A stretch of DNA of 64,000 nucleotides from Chaenocephalus aceratus (taxonomy: Eukaryota > Chordata > Actinopteri > Perciformes > Channichthyidae), in assembly GCA_023974075.1 (NCBI GenBank), contig CM043785.1, forward strand, positions 24,369,169 to 24,433,168, given 5' to 3'. Each line of letters begins with the position of its first letter. Position 1 is the first letter of the stretch. Under the pieces are notes generated by a model that saw only the letters and a program-made list of their open reading frames with translations, searched no databases and had not been told where the DNA came from. The position numbers and the translations under genes were made by a program. Of the stretch, positions 10,647 through 21,902 are shown piece by piece.

Positions 10647-12966
10647 GGATAATATTATTAAGTTATCAAAAATGAATTACTAATCCTCTGAATAGTACCT
10701 TTGTATTCTTTATAAAGATATCCTATGTCATCTGAACTTAACTTTAAAATCTGTTTTCTTTTTCTTTTTTTTTATTTGGAAAAATAAATGTAAATGTTGT
10801 AAAACTGAGATTAGAAAATCAAAATTAGACAAATTAAATACAAATTATGCAAATTTCTAAAATCTAAATAAATAAATGAAAATGAACAGTGTATGGTTTT
10901 TACTTTGTAATATGAAAATAGGAATATGGTGCAAATCCAGATAAACCGTGTAGGCCTAAAGTGTATACTAAAGTTTATGAAATTATGCAAATGTCATAAA
11001 ATGTGTTAACAATACTTCAATTCAAAGAAACCACATGTAATCTTTATATGTGTGGTGAAGAATGTATTAACTGTAATACTTATTATGTCCGCTAGGGGAG
11101 CTGTTTTATTTGTAACAAATGTATCAACTAGTACTTCCGGTTCATAAACCTACTTCCTGTTTATTTCCTCAAAATATAAAGTTCAAATTACTTTCTTTGA
11201 AAAGCATGAAAAACAAAACAACTCAATCTACTCTCAACGTTCATCTACACTAGGGGTGCAACAACTAATCGACTTAATCGATTAAAATCAATTACCAAAT
11301 TAGTTGCCAACTAATTCAGTCGTCGATTCGTTGGTGACGTCATCACGTGCGTTTTACGCGCCGTTAAGCTACAACGTTATCGGTACTGGGGACATTTAAC
11401 AAATATATGTCATGTATTATTGATACAAAAACATTATATCGCAGTCTTAGTGTGGCCAGCTCGTTTCTAATATGCAAAAAGACAAACAAATGCGTCTATG
11501 ATGTATTTTCGATCAGACGAGATCTCTCTCCCTGGTCTGTGTGGGAGGGGGCGGGGCAGTTTACACACACGCGGCTGCTACATGCAGCAACACACTGCGG
11601 AGATGGCGGAGAGAACGCCGCTCCGAGGTGTTGTTAAACTTTACCCGTCTCGATGCTCGTTGCCAAAAGTGCAATAAGAGTTTTAGCATGTAAGGGCGGT
11701 AACACGATCAATTTATCTAAATATTTAGCAAAAGTGCTCCACATTCAGACGGAGGAATGCACCGGGTTCGACTGTCTTTCTAGCAGCTCTGTAGCCCCGT
11801 CCACGAGTAACGTTTTCACGTCAGGTGTTATGTATGCTAGCAGCAACACACGCAGTTAACTACATTATACAAACATGGGTTAATGATTAGAGGTAACCGA
11901 GTTATTTAGTTTGTTAAAGTTTCAGCTATTCTGTTTACAGTTCTGTCATCACATTATTTATTATTTGCTAAAACACTGTTGTTTCTTTTGATGTGAAATA
12001 TTATTTATTTAATTTAAATGAAAAGCCATGTTCATTTTGTAAACAATTTGTTTAGTTAATTTAATAATATGTATTTTTTAATCAAGTTTTCATCTTTATT
12101 GTCTTCATTGTTAGTTTCCACATGCCTAAAACAACCTCAAGCTAAATCTAAAAGTTGATGGCTAAATAAGAGCGCTTGAGAAATTGTGCAAGGCGTAATA
12201 GTCCGAATAGTCGATTAATCGTTTCATTAATCGATAGATTAATCGACTATCAAATTAGTCGTTTGTTGCAGCCCTAATCTACACCATCCCTGTGTATTTA
12301 ATCAGTAGTTACCGGTTGTATCTTTGCTCAAACTATTTCACCATCTACTAATGCTAACTGGCTAGCTAACTAGCTTAGCAGTATAGCATTAACCACATGT
12401 GATTGGGGGAAGGGGAACAATGGGAACACTCAACATCTGCAGATAAATAAACACACTGCTTGACAATACAAAACAATCTTCATTTATCTTAGCTCTAAAT
12501 TCTATAGATGCTGACCTTAAAAGCTGATCTCATACCAATCTTGTACACAATCGTTTCGGCTTAGATCATCACACAAAAATATACTTTTCGGCTTAAAAAC
12601 TCCACACAATATACTTTATTAAACCAGACTACGCAGGTTTAACACATCAAACATATAGACTAACCTGAATGGACCCAGTCCAGCGTAAAACAGATCAGGT
12701 CTGGTACCTACCCAGAGGTATCCCAGATACAATCTAGTGCCTCCCCAGAAGGTCTTAATACTATGTAATATTCACATTAATCGGGCGGCGCCGAAGATAC
12801 AACAGAGACGAATAGAAACACTATATACAAACTCCACACCACTTGCAATCACCACGGAATTAAACAGGTAACTGTCTCACCTTTCGTTTAGGCCCAGCCA
12901 AAAACCTAGTGTGATGCTAGTTAGCTTGCAGCCTTCCCCTCTATTCCAGCTCAATCCCGCTTCAGA
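10647..12966 (-). other. Leader between primer site and gag, with nested hAT
   Basis: About 1.3 kb of AT-rich leader remains after removing the hAT at 11251-12276. I saw no convincing ORF or RNA structure in it. Confidence 0.5.
11251..12276. mobile_element. hAT element with BED-finger remnant
   Basis: Termini TAGGGGTGCAACAACTAAT and (reverse complement of the right end) TAGGGCTGCAACAAACGAC are flanked by a perfect 8-bp duplication ATCTACAC (11243-11250, 12277-12284). The 8-bp duplication and TAGGG termini are typical of hAT. Between about 11650 and 11800 a plus-strand remnant reads GGNTINLSKYLAKV. This resembles the zinc-coordinating half of a hAT BED finger and is broken by frame changes. 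Internal sequence 11355-11595 is shared with 45037-45275. Confidence 0.88.
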
Positions 12967-12984
12967 GTCCACCCAGTGACGCCA
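12967..12984 (-). promoter_or_regulatory. Primer binding site resembling the tRNA-Asn 3' end
   Basis: The minus strand reads TGGCGTCACTGGGTGGAC two bases after the 5' LTR. Recalled vertebrate tRNA-Asn(GTT) would give TGGCGTCCCTGGGTGGGC, which is 16 of 18 identical. This fixes the element's orientation. Confidence 0.75.
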
Positions 12985-12986
12985 AA

Positions 12987-13566
12987 TGTTAGTGAATTCT
13001 AGAACCCTGAAGGCAGGAGAGACTGAAAAGAGTCAAGGGAAGCTTATAAAAGTTAACAGCATTTAATTACACGAAATATGCGGTGGTGTACAAAATGAAA
13101 TGTGCGAGTGGAGGCGCTCTCCTCATCCGCCCGGTCAGTCCAGGTCAGCAGGAGGAAGAGGTCAATCCTTGGCTTGCTCTTCCTGTTGTCATCTGAGGTC
13201 TTCTCCTATTGGCCGGCGTCGTCGGGGGGCGGGTCCAATGCAATTCCTGCCTTGTTCTATTGTTAAATTACATCATTCTGGTGTCTGTGGTTATTTAAAC
13301 ATTCCCTAATAAACCTTATTCAGCGGCAATAAATGAGTGCTAAACCCAGTGTGCTCAGTGTACAACATCATATGTAATTTCACCTTTGATTCACGGTTTG
13401 AAAATGCAGCATTTCGCCACATGCTAATGCTAACCGGAAGTGAAGCATTTTCAGAATAAAAGTATTAAGTTAATAGTTAGTGAACTTTCAGAATAAAACT
13501 GATTTAAATTAAATAGTGTATTTAATTCAAATTACGCCATATCAACATTGATTTTAATTTCTAACA
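12987..13566 (-). repeat. 5' LTR of the retrovirus-like element
   Basis: 580 bp, bounded by TGTTAG and CTAACA. The right-hand part matches 1-217. The insertion split a transposon copy: sequence from 13567 on (ACATGTTTGCTG) matches uninterrupted sequence at about 25764. Confidence 0.85.
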
Positions 13567-15221
13567 ACATGTTTGCTGTAATTCATCATTTGTAAAATAT
13601 TATACTACATGGGCTGTATGATGTAAATCTTGTACCGTAAATGTTGTATTAAATAAAGTTAATATTACCGACGTAGATTAACGTTCCTGTAGCTTCTTAT
13701 TGCACTAACAAGTTTATTGCACTGTGTATATATATATATATATATATATACAGTGCAATAATTATTTCATGCTAAATGAAGCTCTGTTGGATATCACTAG
13801 ATCCTGTTACAGCATAATAGAAGTACATAACGATTGATGTGTACATTAGCATAATTACTAGCTAGCCGCTAGCTGCTAACTGCATAATAACAAGCCATTA
13901 CCATGCTGTCATGAACGCACGGTGCTGTTACGTGTACGCAAATTGACGTGCTTGATGTGAACGAGCATGTTGGTTAAAGTTGCGCATGCGCTATGAACGC
14001 ACATACGGGTACTTCTCAGGCATGCCGGGTAATCTGTGACGTTTCACTCCTCTCAAAAGTTGGGCCATTTTATCATCATGCGCTCATGAGCAACTCTCAT
14101 AGGAATGAATGAGGCCCCGCCTCCCACGCTGTATCCAGGGCTGCAGTCGGATAGTTTAAAAATCAGCTCCTAAATTCTAACCCTATCGTCTATTCCTTGA
14201 CCTCTGAGTGAAACGTCACGGGGTTAAGGGATAGTGGATAGGAGAATTCAAAAGGACTTAGGAGAAGAGACTGCGGTACTTTAGAGAATCCGAATGCACT
14301 TTCACTATCCGACGTGTTTATGATGCGCCAGCGGACGTCATTGTGTGCGTCTGCTGCTGTGGGGAAACTATGGAAACCACAGATTTCTATACAGCGGACT
14401 ACAACATGGATGTTTAATAAGAACGAGGGACTACTGTAAACTCATCTAGAGACTCAGTGCACCGTGCTCTGATGCTGCTGCTTTGCTTTATGAACGTGGA
14501 CAACAGAGAAACATATTCTTCATGACCAAAGTTGGAATTGAAATAAAAAAGGAAAGTGAAATTTATGCTCGTCACCCTCTCCGTCCGGTCCACATTAATA
14601 CAAATGATCCCAATACGTATGATTGTATGAACTAAAGATCTTAAAATCAATACAGATGTATTTATTATAAACGTTAGTCCTTAACATCTATCACTGTGTA
14701 TATCACCATTCAAACATCTTTTAAAAGTTGAACAAACTCCACACAGCTCAGTAAAGACTGTGAAATGTTGACTTTATTTGATCATTTCAGTGAAAACTAA
14801 CGTTCATATTTCTCTTTTTGATTGTAATACTGATGAACGTTCAAAACAAAGCACTTTGGCAACTTACCACCTATGTTTTAAAATGCTTAATAAGCACCGT
14901 AACTTTCATGATATCATTTCTCGGTCATAATCGGTTGTTTCCGTGAACGGCCGACTGTTGAGTGACGGCAAATGCTGCGGCTGCAAGGCATTGTGGCGCA
15001 GCATTTTCGCTTCTCCTGTCGGTTAGGGAGGTCCAGTGGTTCCTAAGCTAGGTTATAAAGGAAGTTTGAAACCTCCTTTCCTATCATTCTCATCATTCTA
15101 GAGAATTCGAACGGCACTTATCATGGCTGCCACTGAGGGACTTCCGGGTCATTTCACTCCTTTAGGAAGGTTCCTAAGCTAAATGGACTATTCGACTTCA
15201 GCCCAGTTCTTATTATACATC
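13567..15221. mobile_element. Truncated copy A of the TTAA-type transposon
   Basis: 13567-14138 plus 15204-15221 match 25766-26605 and 27675-27785 of copy B once nested insertions are removed. Shared landmarks are a TA microsatellite (about 13726-13750 and 25896-25920), CTAGCTAGCCGCTAGC, and the site CTGTATCCAG. Copy A lacks the LINE and DIRS insertions of copy B and so preserves their empty sites. Its left part lies beyond the retrovirus-like element, outside the window. Confidence 0.75.
14139..15203. mobile_element. 1.07-kb TIR element, copy 1 (3-bp CAG duplication)
   Basis: Imperfect terminal inverted repeats GGCTGCAGTCGGATAGT and GGCTGAAGTCGAATAGT, with duplication CAG at 14136-14138 and 15204-15206. 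It is inverted relative to copy 2 at 26606-27671. No transposase was recognised, so it is non-autonomous. The superfamily is uncertain: a 3-bp duplication is PIF/Harbinger-like, but the target is CNG rather than TWA. Confidence 0.85.
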
Positions 15222-16080
15222 CATGTAATTTCCCCACAGCAGCAGACGCACATTCATGACATCCGTTGGCGCATCATAAACACGTCGGATAGTGAAAGTG
15301 CAGTCGGATTCTCTAAAGCCCAATCCCAAACCACTCCCTCGACCCTACCCCTCGGCCACACTCGCAGCTCAACGAGGCTCCCTCCTGTCAGATGGAGGGA
15401 GTAAATACAGCAGCAAGCTTTGGGACCGCCTCCCCTCTCTCCGGCAGAAACAGGAAATGCCGTAACTGTATCTAACAACGGTTTCAAATCAGCATCTCTT
15501 AGACAAAAAGTTTAAATGAATAACTCAAATAAAACTCCAAACATCTTTCATTGTGTTTCAAAGCTCTTTTAGTTTTAAACCTGATGTTTATAAGCTTCTT
15601 AGTTTTTGCAACGGTCTGTAAATATACACAACTTTATAATAAAATGCACACATTTACCTTTTTCTAGACTAAACACAGGTTTGATCCTAAATTAAAAACA
15701 TATGAGGTCATCATGAGGTTGTTAACATCGCAGTTTATCAGTGGATATTTGCTGGAACTACTTATACACAGCGTGTTTCCTGACGGACACACACAGCGTG
15801 ACTCCGGTCAGGTAGAGACCTGTCTCAAGTCAGCACCGCTGCAGACTCGCTGTTTGAGGGATTGATAGCCCACTCCCCCTCCACACCGCTCCACACTCGT
15901 TGCTTTGGAACAGCCCTCAATATGGCGGAGCCTCCGCGTGAACGCGCAAACGGAGGGGTAGGGTGTAGGGGGCGGTTTGGGAATGGGCCTAAGTACCGCA
16001 GTCTCTTCTCCTAAATCCTTTTTGAATTCTCCTATCCACTATCCCTTAACCCTGTGAGCTGATTTTTGGATTATCCGACC
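15222..16080. mobile_element. Partial 1.07-kb TIR element, split by a MITE
   Basis: 15222-15316 and 15990-16080 match the internal and terminal parts of the element at 26606-27671 in the same orientation (TTTCCCCACAGCAGCAG through AGTACCGCAGTCTC to a degraded end). The copy is interrupted by the MITE at 15317-15989 and is incomplete on its left side. Confidence 0.7.
15317..15989. mobile_element. PIF/Harbinger-like MITE, copy 1
   Basis: 673 bp with termini AGCCCAATCCCAAACC and, inverted, GGCCCATTCCCAAACC. It is flanked by TAA (15314-15316, 15990-15992). It is homologous along its length to 51019-51700 (both include CTCTCCGGCAGAAACAGG). TWA target duplications are characteristic of PIF/Harbinger. 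Confidence 0.85.
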
Positions 16081-16083
16081 GCG

Positions 16084-16378
16084 TGACATTCCTGAAACTT
16101 GCTCCATTTATTGGTGCCAGTCCTAGAACCATACCCTGAAAAATGCTTGAGGGTGGGATTCATAGAAACCTCTTTTTTGGGGGGGGGGGGGCATTTTATG
16201 ACAGGCCTGGCCATCACAATATGCCCCCCCTTGCTATCTTACAAAATAAAAGTGTGACATTCATGAAACTTGCTCCATTTATTGGTGCCAGTCCTAGAAC
16301 CATACCCTGAAAAATGCTTGACGGTGGGATTCATAGAAACATCTTTTGGGGGTGGGGGCATTTTATGACAGGCCAAAC
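16084..16378. repeat. Tandem array, about 1.7 copies of a ~173-bp unit
   Basis: The unit includes GAAACTTGCTCCATTTATTG, GGGATTCATAGAAACCTC, a G-run of 5-13, CATTTTATGACAGGCC and CACAATATGCCCCCC. The same unit occurs in reverse orientation, four times, at 35190-35875. It lies 54 bp beyond the stop codon of the Ginger-type gene. Confidence 0.85.
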
Positions 16379-16431
16379 AATAGTTTTATTGGTTGAAATG
16401 ACAGTGGGTTAATGATGGTCCCTTCGGGGCA

Positions 16432-16911
16432 TTATGTGCATCCAGGGCACAAGTACGGTTGATCCACTGGAGGCCTTTGTACACATTGGAGGTGGTACCA
16501 CCGCTGACAAATGTCACAGCAAATCTGAGAAAACAATAAATACTTGTTATGTAAGGTATGCATTATGGGATTTTTTTTATGATAATAGAATATCTCTAAT
16601 GTATTTCTCACTAACATTCTAACCATTCCTTCAATTATCGAAATCTTTCAAAAACATAAATGTTGTGTTATGAGAAAGAAATACATTTTCAACAAAAATG
16701 TATGGAAAAACAAGCAAAACATTAATCCTTTATCAGTTAATGCAGAAGATGCCAAATATAGTAGCAATTACCAACGCAAATGTTATGTTGATAAAGTCTG
16801 GAAACATATTTCTGCGAATTTTCTTTATTTGTAATGTGCAATAGGAAATTACCCAATGTTCTTCATCCTGCTCTTCCATCCCGCAGTAAAAGCAAAGCCT
16901 GCTTAGATCAT
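16432..16911 (-). pseudogene. PHD finger exons (14 and 15) of the Ginger-type gene
   Basis: The Cys/His ladder is complete across two exons: CFYC in exon 14, then CDIC, W-Y-H-L-Q-C and CPGC in exon 15, followed by Thr and TAA. This is the C4HC3 pattern of PHD fingers, which commonly read histone H3 tails. Whether it guides target choice here is speculation. Confidence 0.8.
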
Positions 16912-18053
16912 CTGTTGAGACAAAAAGTAATCAATATCTTCAGATAAACCACATTGCAGATTTGGGGTCAAGGTGACCCATTCCAATTTTTGACTAAAAG
17001 GTCAATTATATAAGGACACATTTGTTGTGGTCTTTTATTATTTTGTGTGAAGAAAATGCAAAACACACACAAACACATAGATTTTCTAAATTATTAAATC
17101 TGAGCACAAAGGAGCCATCTGCTCCTTCTTTCACTCTCCTTACCCTCTGTAGAATGGGAACCTGCACAATGTCATTACAAAACATCCAAAACTTCTTTCG
17201 CACTGTACGCATCAATTTAAGCTTGGTTCTCATGGTTCTTTTGTTGTTCATCACATGTATTAGCTTTACAGCTTTGATTATAATAAGTTCAAGGTAAAAA
17301 TTAACTGAGGATATCAGTTAAAAGTAATTGAAAGGAGGAAGATGGGGAAATCTCACATCTTAAATAAACCCCAGAATTGAAAGGGTGTGTTATCGTGTGA
17401 CGTGTGTAGCCTATATGAAATTGCAGTTGAAGATGCCTGCCTGCGATGCTTCATATGTTATCTGTTTGGAGTTGAGATACACAATATACTGTATGTAGTG
17501 ACTATTTACCCTAATCTATACTTAAGCCACTGTGTTGCTTTTAAAACCCTGATAATGTCCCTGGTCAATATTAACCCAACAGTACCAATGGTCCAAGCAA
17601 TGATACAATACAACAATTTGCATGGCACATTATTAATATACTAGGTTATTGATGCATACTTATGAGATACAATTAATAAAAGTAACTACATGAAGTCATT
17701 GACAATGTTGAGAAAAGGTAACAAACCAGATTCTCTGAGGAGAGAAGTAGCAATGTCCAGCCTCAGCTCGTGCACTACCTTCTGTGAAGTTTCAAAGTCA
17801 ATTGCCTCCCCCAGTAAAATCTTCTGAGAACTCTGATTAGTATATGGACTGCATGGTCTATGATTTTACCCTCAAATGGAATACAGACAAATGACCCAAC
17901 AGATTTAAAGAATGACATGTTGTATATGTGTAGTTTGACACAATTCAATACATCTTTGATCAAGATGTATAAAAGCAAGTCAAGATATTCAGTCTAATTG
18001 CTACTGAATTTGAGTTTGAGAGTAATGTTTGGCTAAATGCATTTCACACTCAC

Positions 18054-18610
18054 TTTTAAGGCCAGGACACCACAGGATGTGCTGTCTTGTTGGCGATTAT
18101 GGGGGAGGGTGCTGCATGTCCACCTTGACACCTTGCAGCCTTTCATCCTCATAAAGGCTCTACAGTATGTAGATAGTACATGTGTCAAGATGCAGCACAT
18201 CATTGTCAAAAAACTCATACAACACCGGAACTACACTGTATCAAATGTACCTTGTAGACTGTAGGCACACCCTCATTTAGCCTTTCCCTTCTCCAAGTGG
18301 ATCCAAGAAGAGGGTTTTCTTCTCATGGGGGTACATTACCTTTTATTATTCACATGGAAACACAACATGCATTAGGCAGGAACCATACATTAGGCAGGTA
18401 CGATGTAGGGTATTGTTTAGATGTTATCAATAATAAGTGACAGCATGTATGTGTGGCCCGGTTATCTTGCAAATCACTAATTATATATGGTGTATACAGC
18501 ACTATAGATACAGATTGGAGCTTAAAATATGCTCCTATTCTCACCACCAACATCCAGTGATGGTTCTCGTTCACAATTCCCACGATGACTGTGTGTGCCA
18601 TTGGATCAAC
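18054..18610 (-). pseudogene. Ulp1/SENP-like cysteine protease exons (10-12)
   Basis: Catalytic signature: ENHHWMLV in exon 10 (His), FLDPLGE in exon 11 (Asp), and Q-Q-D-S-T-S-C-G-V-L-A-L-K in exon 12 (Gln and nucleophile Cys). Members of this fold remove SUMO-like modifiers. Exon 11 (18339-18251) contains an in-frame TAA at about 18279-18281 between DPLGEGKG and MRVCLQSTR. Reading resumes in frame, so this is a point nonsense change and not an intron. Confidence 0.78.
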
Positions 18611-19258
18611 CTGAGAGTAGTTGCAAAAGTATTACATTCCTGTTGAAAAACTGTTGCAACATTTACAAATGCAAAGTGATTCCAATCATGTACATACCCG
18701 GATTCTTCCAAATGTGTGTTTCCAGATGGCGGTCATAGCGTAGCTGTCAATAACAGCTGCTTGACCGTCATTGCACTGGTTGAATGTTCTTACAATGAGT
18801 GTAAGGTAGGCATTGATCACCTTTGAGAAAAATGATCACAATGTATTAAAAAGAGGCATGTTTACTGTAATACTATCAACTACATTGTTGTAACGTCACT
18901 GAATTTCTTTTTATGATTTAAGTCAATAAAACTGTAATACAATGTTTTGTGACTTTCATTAAAACAAATATTGCCCATTAGGGAACGGAATTATATAAAA
19001 TATAAAAATATAAATTATAATGTGACAAAGCAATACCTCACTCTCCAGCTGCTTGTTTGGACCAGTGTTTGTGATGTCCCAAAAAAAAAGTTTGTATGGC
19101 CCTATTTTTGAAAGGAGGACGTGTACATCCTTCCCAGGCCATGCCTCCGGCACATCTGAAAAAAATACATTAATGCACCAACCATGATATAGTTAAATAA
19201 TTAGTTCATGTTTACATAATTACTATTCAAATGTAACACTCAATATCAAAATACCTAC

Positions 19259-20479
19259 ATGTGTCAGTTAGAGTGACAGTATTTATTGGAGCAGCAGGTG
19301 AGGCCGATGGAGCAGCAGGTGAGGCCGATGGAGCAGCAGGTGAGGCCGATGGAGCAGCAGGTGAGGCCGATGGAGCAGCAGGTGGGGCCGATGGAGCAGC
19401 AGGTGAGGCCGATGGAGCAGCAGGTGGGGCCGATGGAGCAGCAGGTGAGGCCGATGGAGCAGCAGGTGAGGCCGATGGAGCAGCAGGTGAGGCCGATGGA
19501 GCAGCAGGTGGGGCCGATGGAGCAGCAGGTGGGGCCGATGGAGCAGCAGGTGAGGCCGATGGAGCAGCAGGTGGGGCCGATGGAGCAGCAGGTGGGGCCG
19601 ATGGAGCAGCAGGTGAGGCCGATGGAGCAGCAGGTGAGGCCGATGGAGCAGCAGGTGAGGCCGATGGAGCAGCAGGTGAGGCCGATGGAGCAGCAGGTGA
19701 GGCCGATGGAGCAGCAGGTGAGGCCGATGGAGCAGCAGGTGGGGCCGATGGAGCAGCAGGTGAGGCCGATGGAGCAGCAGGTGGGGCCGATGGAGCAGCA
19801 GGTGAGGCCGATGGAGCAGCAGGTGGGGCAGATGGAGCAGCAGGTGAGGCCGATGGAGCAGCAGGTGAGGCCGATGGAGCAGCAGGTGAGGCCGATGGGG
19901 CAGCAGGTGAGGCCGATGGGGCAGCAGGTGAGGCCGATGGGGCAGCAGGTGAGGCTGGCGCTGATGGAGCAGCAGGTGAGGCCGATGGAGCAGCAGGTGA
20001 GGCCGATGGAGCAGCAGTTGAGGCCGATGGAGCAGCAGGTGAGGCTGGCGCTGATGGAGCTTCCATGTAGGCTGGTGATGTGGAGGGTGCTGCTGTTGTT
20101 GCTGTTTTTTTAATTTGGTGAGGGATTCGGGGCAGCTGTGCTTTGCATATTTTCAAGTGATCCATTGATTTTTTTTTTAAACTTTACCATAGTCCGATAT
20201 CAGATCAGCACTTTTCCCCTCTAGTGCTGTAATTTGGAAAGGGCCAAGGAAGTTTGCCTCAAGCTTGCCACCTTTTCTTTGTTGGCTCCGCACATTCTGT
20301 CGCCACACCTGGTCACCTACTCTGAAGTGGCATTTAGGAATGCCCTTTGTCAAGCGCTCCCTGATGCTTTTTTTCTGCTTGGAAATATTGCCATGGAGAA
20401 TGTCCTTGATTTCCTCAAGGTTTTTAACGCCCTGGGAAACCTTTTCCTCAGCCACAACATCCTCAACACTGCTGTCTAC
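19259..20479 (-). pseudogene. Exon 7: GPY/F domain plus 7-residue repeats
   Basis: The 5' half encodes a basic stretch then VGDQVWR and LGPFQI, the GPY/F module that follows the core in Ty3/gypsy and Ginger integrases. The frame meets TAA beside a run of ten A's (plus-strand T at 20169-20178). Two bases of phase later it continues as MDHLKI... and enters the Ala/Ser/Pro repeats. It rejoins exon 8 through a GTAGGT donor after 19259. A short cryptic intron (donor GTAAAG after 20185) is an alternative to a frameshift. Confidence 0.7.
19279..20059. repeat. 21-bp coding minisatellite, about 37 copies
   Basis: Unit GGAGCAGCAGGTGAGGCCGA(T) with G/A and C/A variants. On the minus strand each unit is seven codons (Ser/Pro-Ala-Ala-Pro-Ser-Ala type). 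Two plus-strand frames are also open throughout. A 6-bp-longer variant (GAGGCTGGCGCTGATGG) occurs near 19952 and 20042. Confidence 0.93.
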
Positions 20480-20568
20480 CTGTGAATAAATGTTTTGATA
20501 TTCCTTCAGTAAATGTTTTCAACATTAACTTGATATACCTTAAGTTATATTGAGACGTGTTTACCAAC

Positions 20569-21209
20569 CATGAAGTGTTCTGGCACCTCGGTTGGATACC
20601 GAGCCTCTCGGCCAAACATCAAAAAGTATGGTGAGAACTTAGTTGTCATCTGCTTTTTTGTTCTCAAGCCAAACATGACTGCATCTAGGTACTCATCCCA
20701 GTCTTCTGGTTTGTCTGCCACCAGCTTCCTGAGAGCTCTAAATAAACAAAACTGAATTTGTACTGATAATAGTACTGATAATAGGCATTATATATACTGT
20801 ATATATATATCTATATATGGTCCGACTGGCATTTGCCTCACCTTTGTATGGTGCCGTTCATCCTCTCTACCAGCCCATTGGTTTGAGGGTGATAGGGCGA
20901 ACAGAGACTTCTCTGAATCCCCATCTTGGCACATACATTCTTGTTGATCTGTAAATATAAAGAACATTGTATAACGTTTTATATAGATGAAAACACAAAA
21001 TAAAATATAAAATATTTTTGCACCTCAAACTGATGGAAAAACTTCACAATGCATTCTGTCACCTCAGTTGCTCTTTTGGTTTTCAGAGGATATGCTTGCG
21101 GCCATTTGGTGAGGTAGTCTACCATAATGCAAATGTATACATTCCCACTATTGGTAATTTTTAACCTGCCAATCAAGTCCATGCCAATGAGCTCAAATGG
21201 ATGTTCAAC
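20569..21209 (-). pseudogene. Integrase catalytic core exons (4-6), middle Asp missing
   Basis: Exon 4 has the first catalytic Asp in GMDLIG and the strand I-M-V-D-Y-L-T-K-W-P. Exon 5 has SPYHPQTNGLVERMN, whose Glu is the third catalytic residue. Exon 6 continues with D-W-D-E-Y-L and M-F-G-R-E-A-R. The T/S-D-Q-G-x-E-F segment expected between exons 4 and 5 is absent. The 75 bp there (20949-21023) are AT-rich and show only the first residues, V-Q-K, of the expected continuation. Confidence 0.8.
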
Positions 21210-21420
21210 CTTGAAAAAAAGGACAAATAATAATTATACATTTTATTCTGGATATAATGTTTGTGAGCATGTTGTGTAGGGAAAATAATTCTGCTTAAAT
21301 CAATCAGAGCTTTCTTCCTTTCTACATTATCTGCTGAGATGGATGTGATATATGTGAGGTAAATGTGTTTTGTGATACAACAACAGACATTGATTTTGAG
21401 AATGTGGTAAAAACTATTGC

Positions 21421-21902
21421 CTTTATTGGGGTATATTCCACCTCCTGTTTTATAGGATGAGCAGCTGCCTGGCACACTGCACATTCTGACACCTGTTCAA
21501 AACACATACACAGCACAGGTTAACTATCTGAATACCTTTTTCTGTCAGTTCACACAGGACCAGACCAAATAGAACAGGTTCTTACATTTCTGTAATTTAA
21601 GGAAATAATACATAAACTCAAATGCAAATAGGCAGGGTATTTAACTTTATCTGCGATAAGCTGAAGCTATAAAAAGTGAACAGCTTGCTTATCAGCAGTT
21701 GCAGTGCTTACCCATTTATGTATGTCCGAAGACATCCCATGCCAAAAGAATCTTTTCGACATGGCGTCTCTGGTCCTGTGTTGGCCTGTATGAGCACCTG
21801 TGGCGCTATCGTGGAAATCTCGAAAGATCGCGTTTGCCTCCTCCGCGCCTCTGACCACTTTGGTCTTGATGGCCTTACCCTTCATGTAATACAGGGCTCC
21901 AT
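21421..21902 (-). pseudogene. Integrase H2C2 zinc-finger exons (2-3)
   Basis: Exon 2 (21902-21712) has F-H-D-S-A-T-G-A-H-T-G with H-x3-H spacing, then R-F-F-W-H-G-M. Exon 3 (21492-21421) supplies the cysteine pair C-A-V-C-Q. Together they form the H2C2 zinc site of Ty3/gypsy and Ginger integrases. Exon 3 ends AAAG|GCAATA, so its intron would start with GC. Confidence 0.8.

Larger units (their letters stand above)
1..13566 (-). mobile_element. Retrovirus-like LTR element (degenerate), reading right to left
   Basis: The 210 bp at 13357-13566 recur at 1-217, and both copies end in CTAACA. On the minus strand this gives a 5' LTR at 12987-13566 and a 3' LTR starting at 217 and running off the left edge. 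Between them, in minus-strand order, are a tRNA-Asn-like primer site, a long leader, a broken gag with a CCHC knuckle, an integrase C-terminal tail, and about 4 kb with no recognisable env. A purine tract (AAGGAGGGA) abuts the 3' LTR. Two later insertions interrupt it: an LTR element at 2902-7188 and a hAT at 11251-12276. The gag-to-integrase layout and the integrase tail resemble gamma/epsilon-type endogenous retroviruses, but family assignment is an inference. Confidence 0.8.

Noticed and set aside
19261..20113. Two plus-strand ORFs of about 270 codons across the 21-bp repeat
   Set aside because: They are shadows of a stop-free repeat. The exon context and splice phase support the minus strand.
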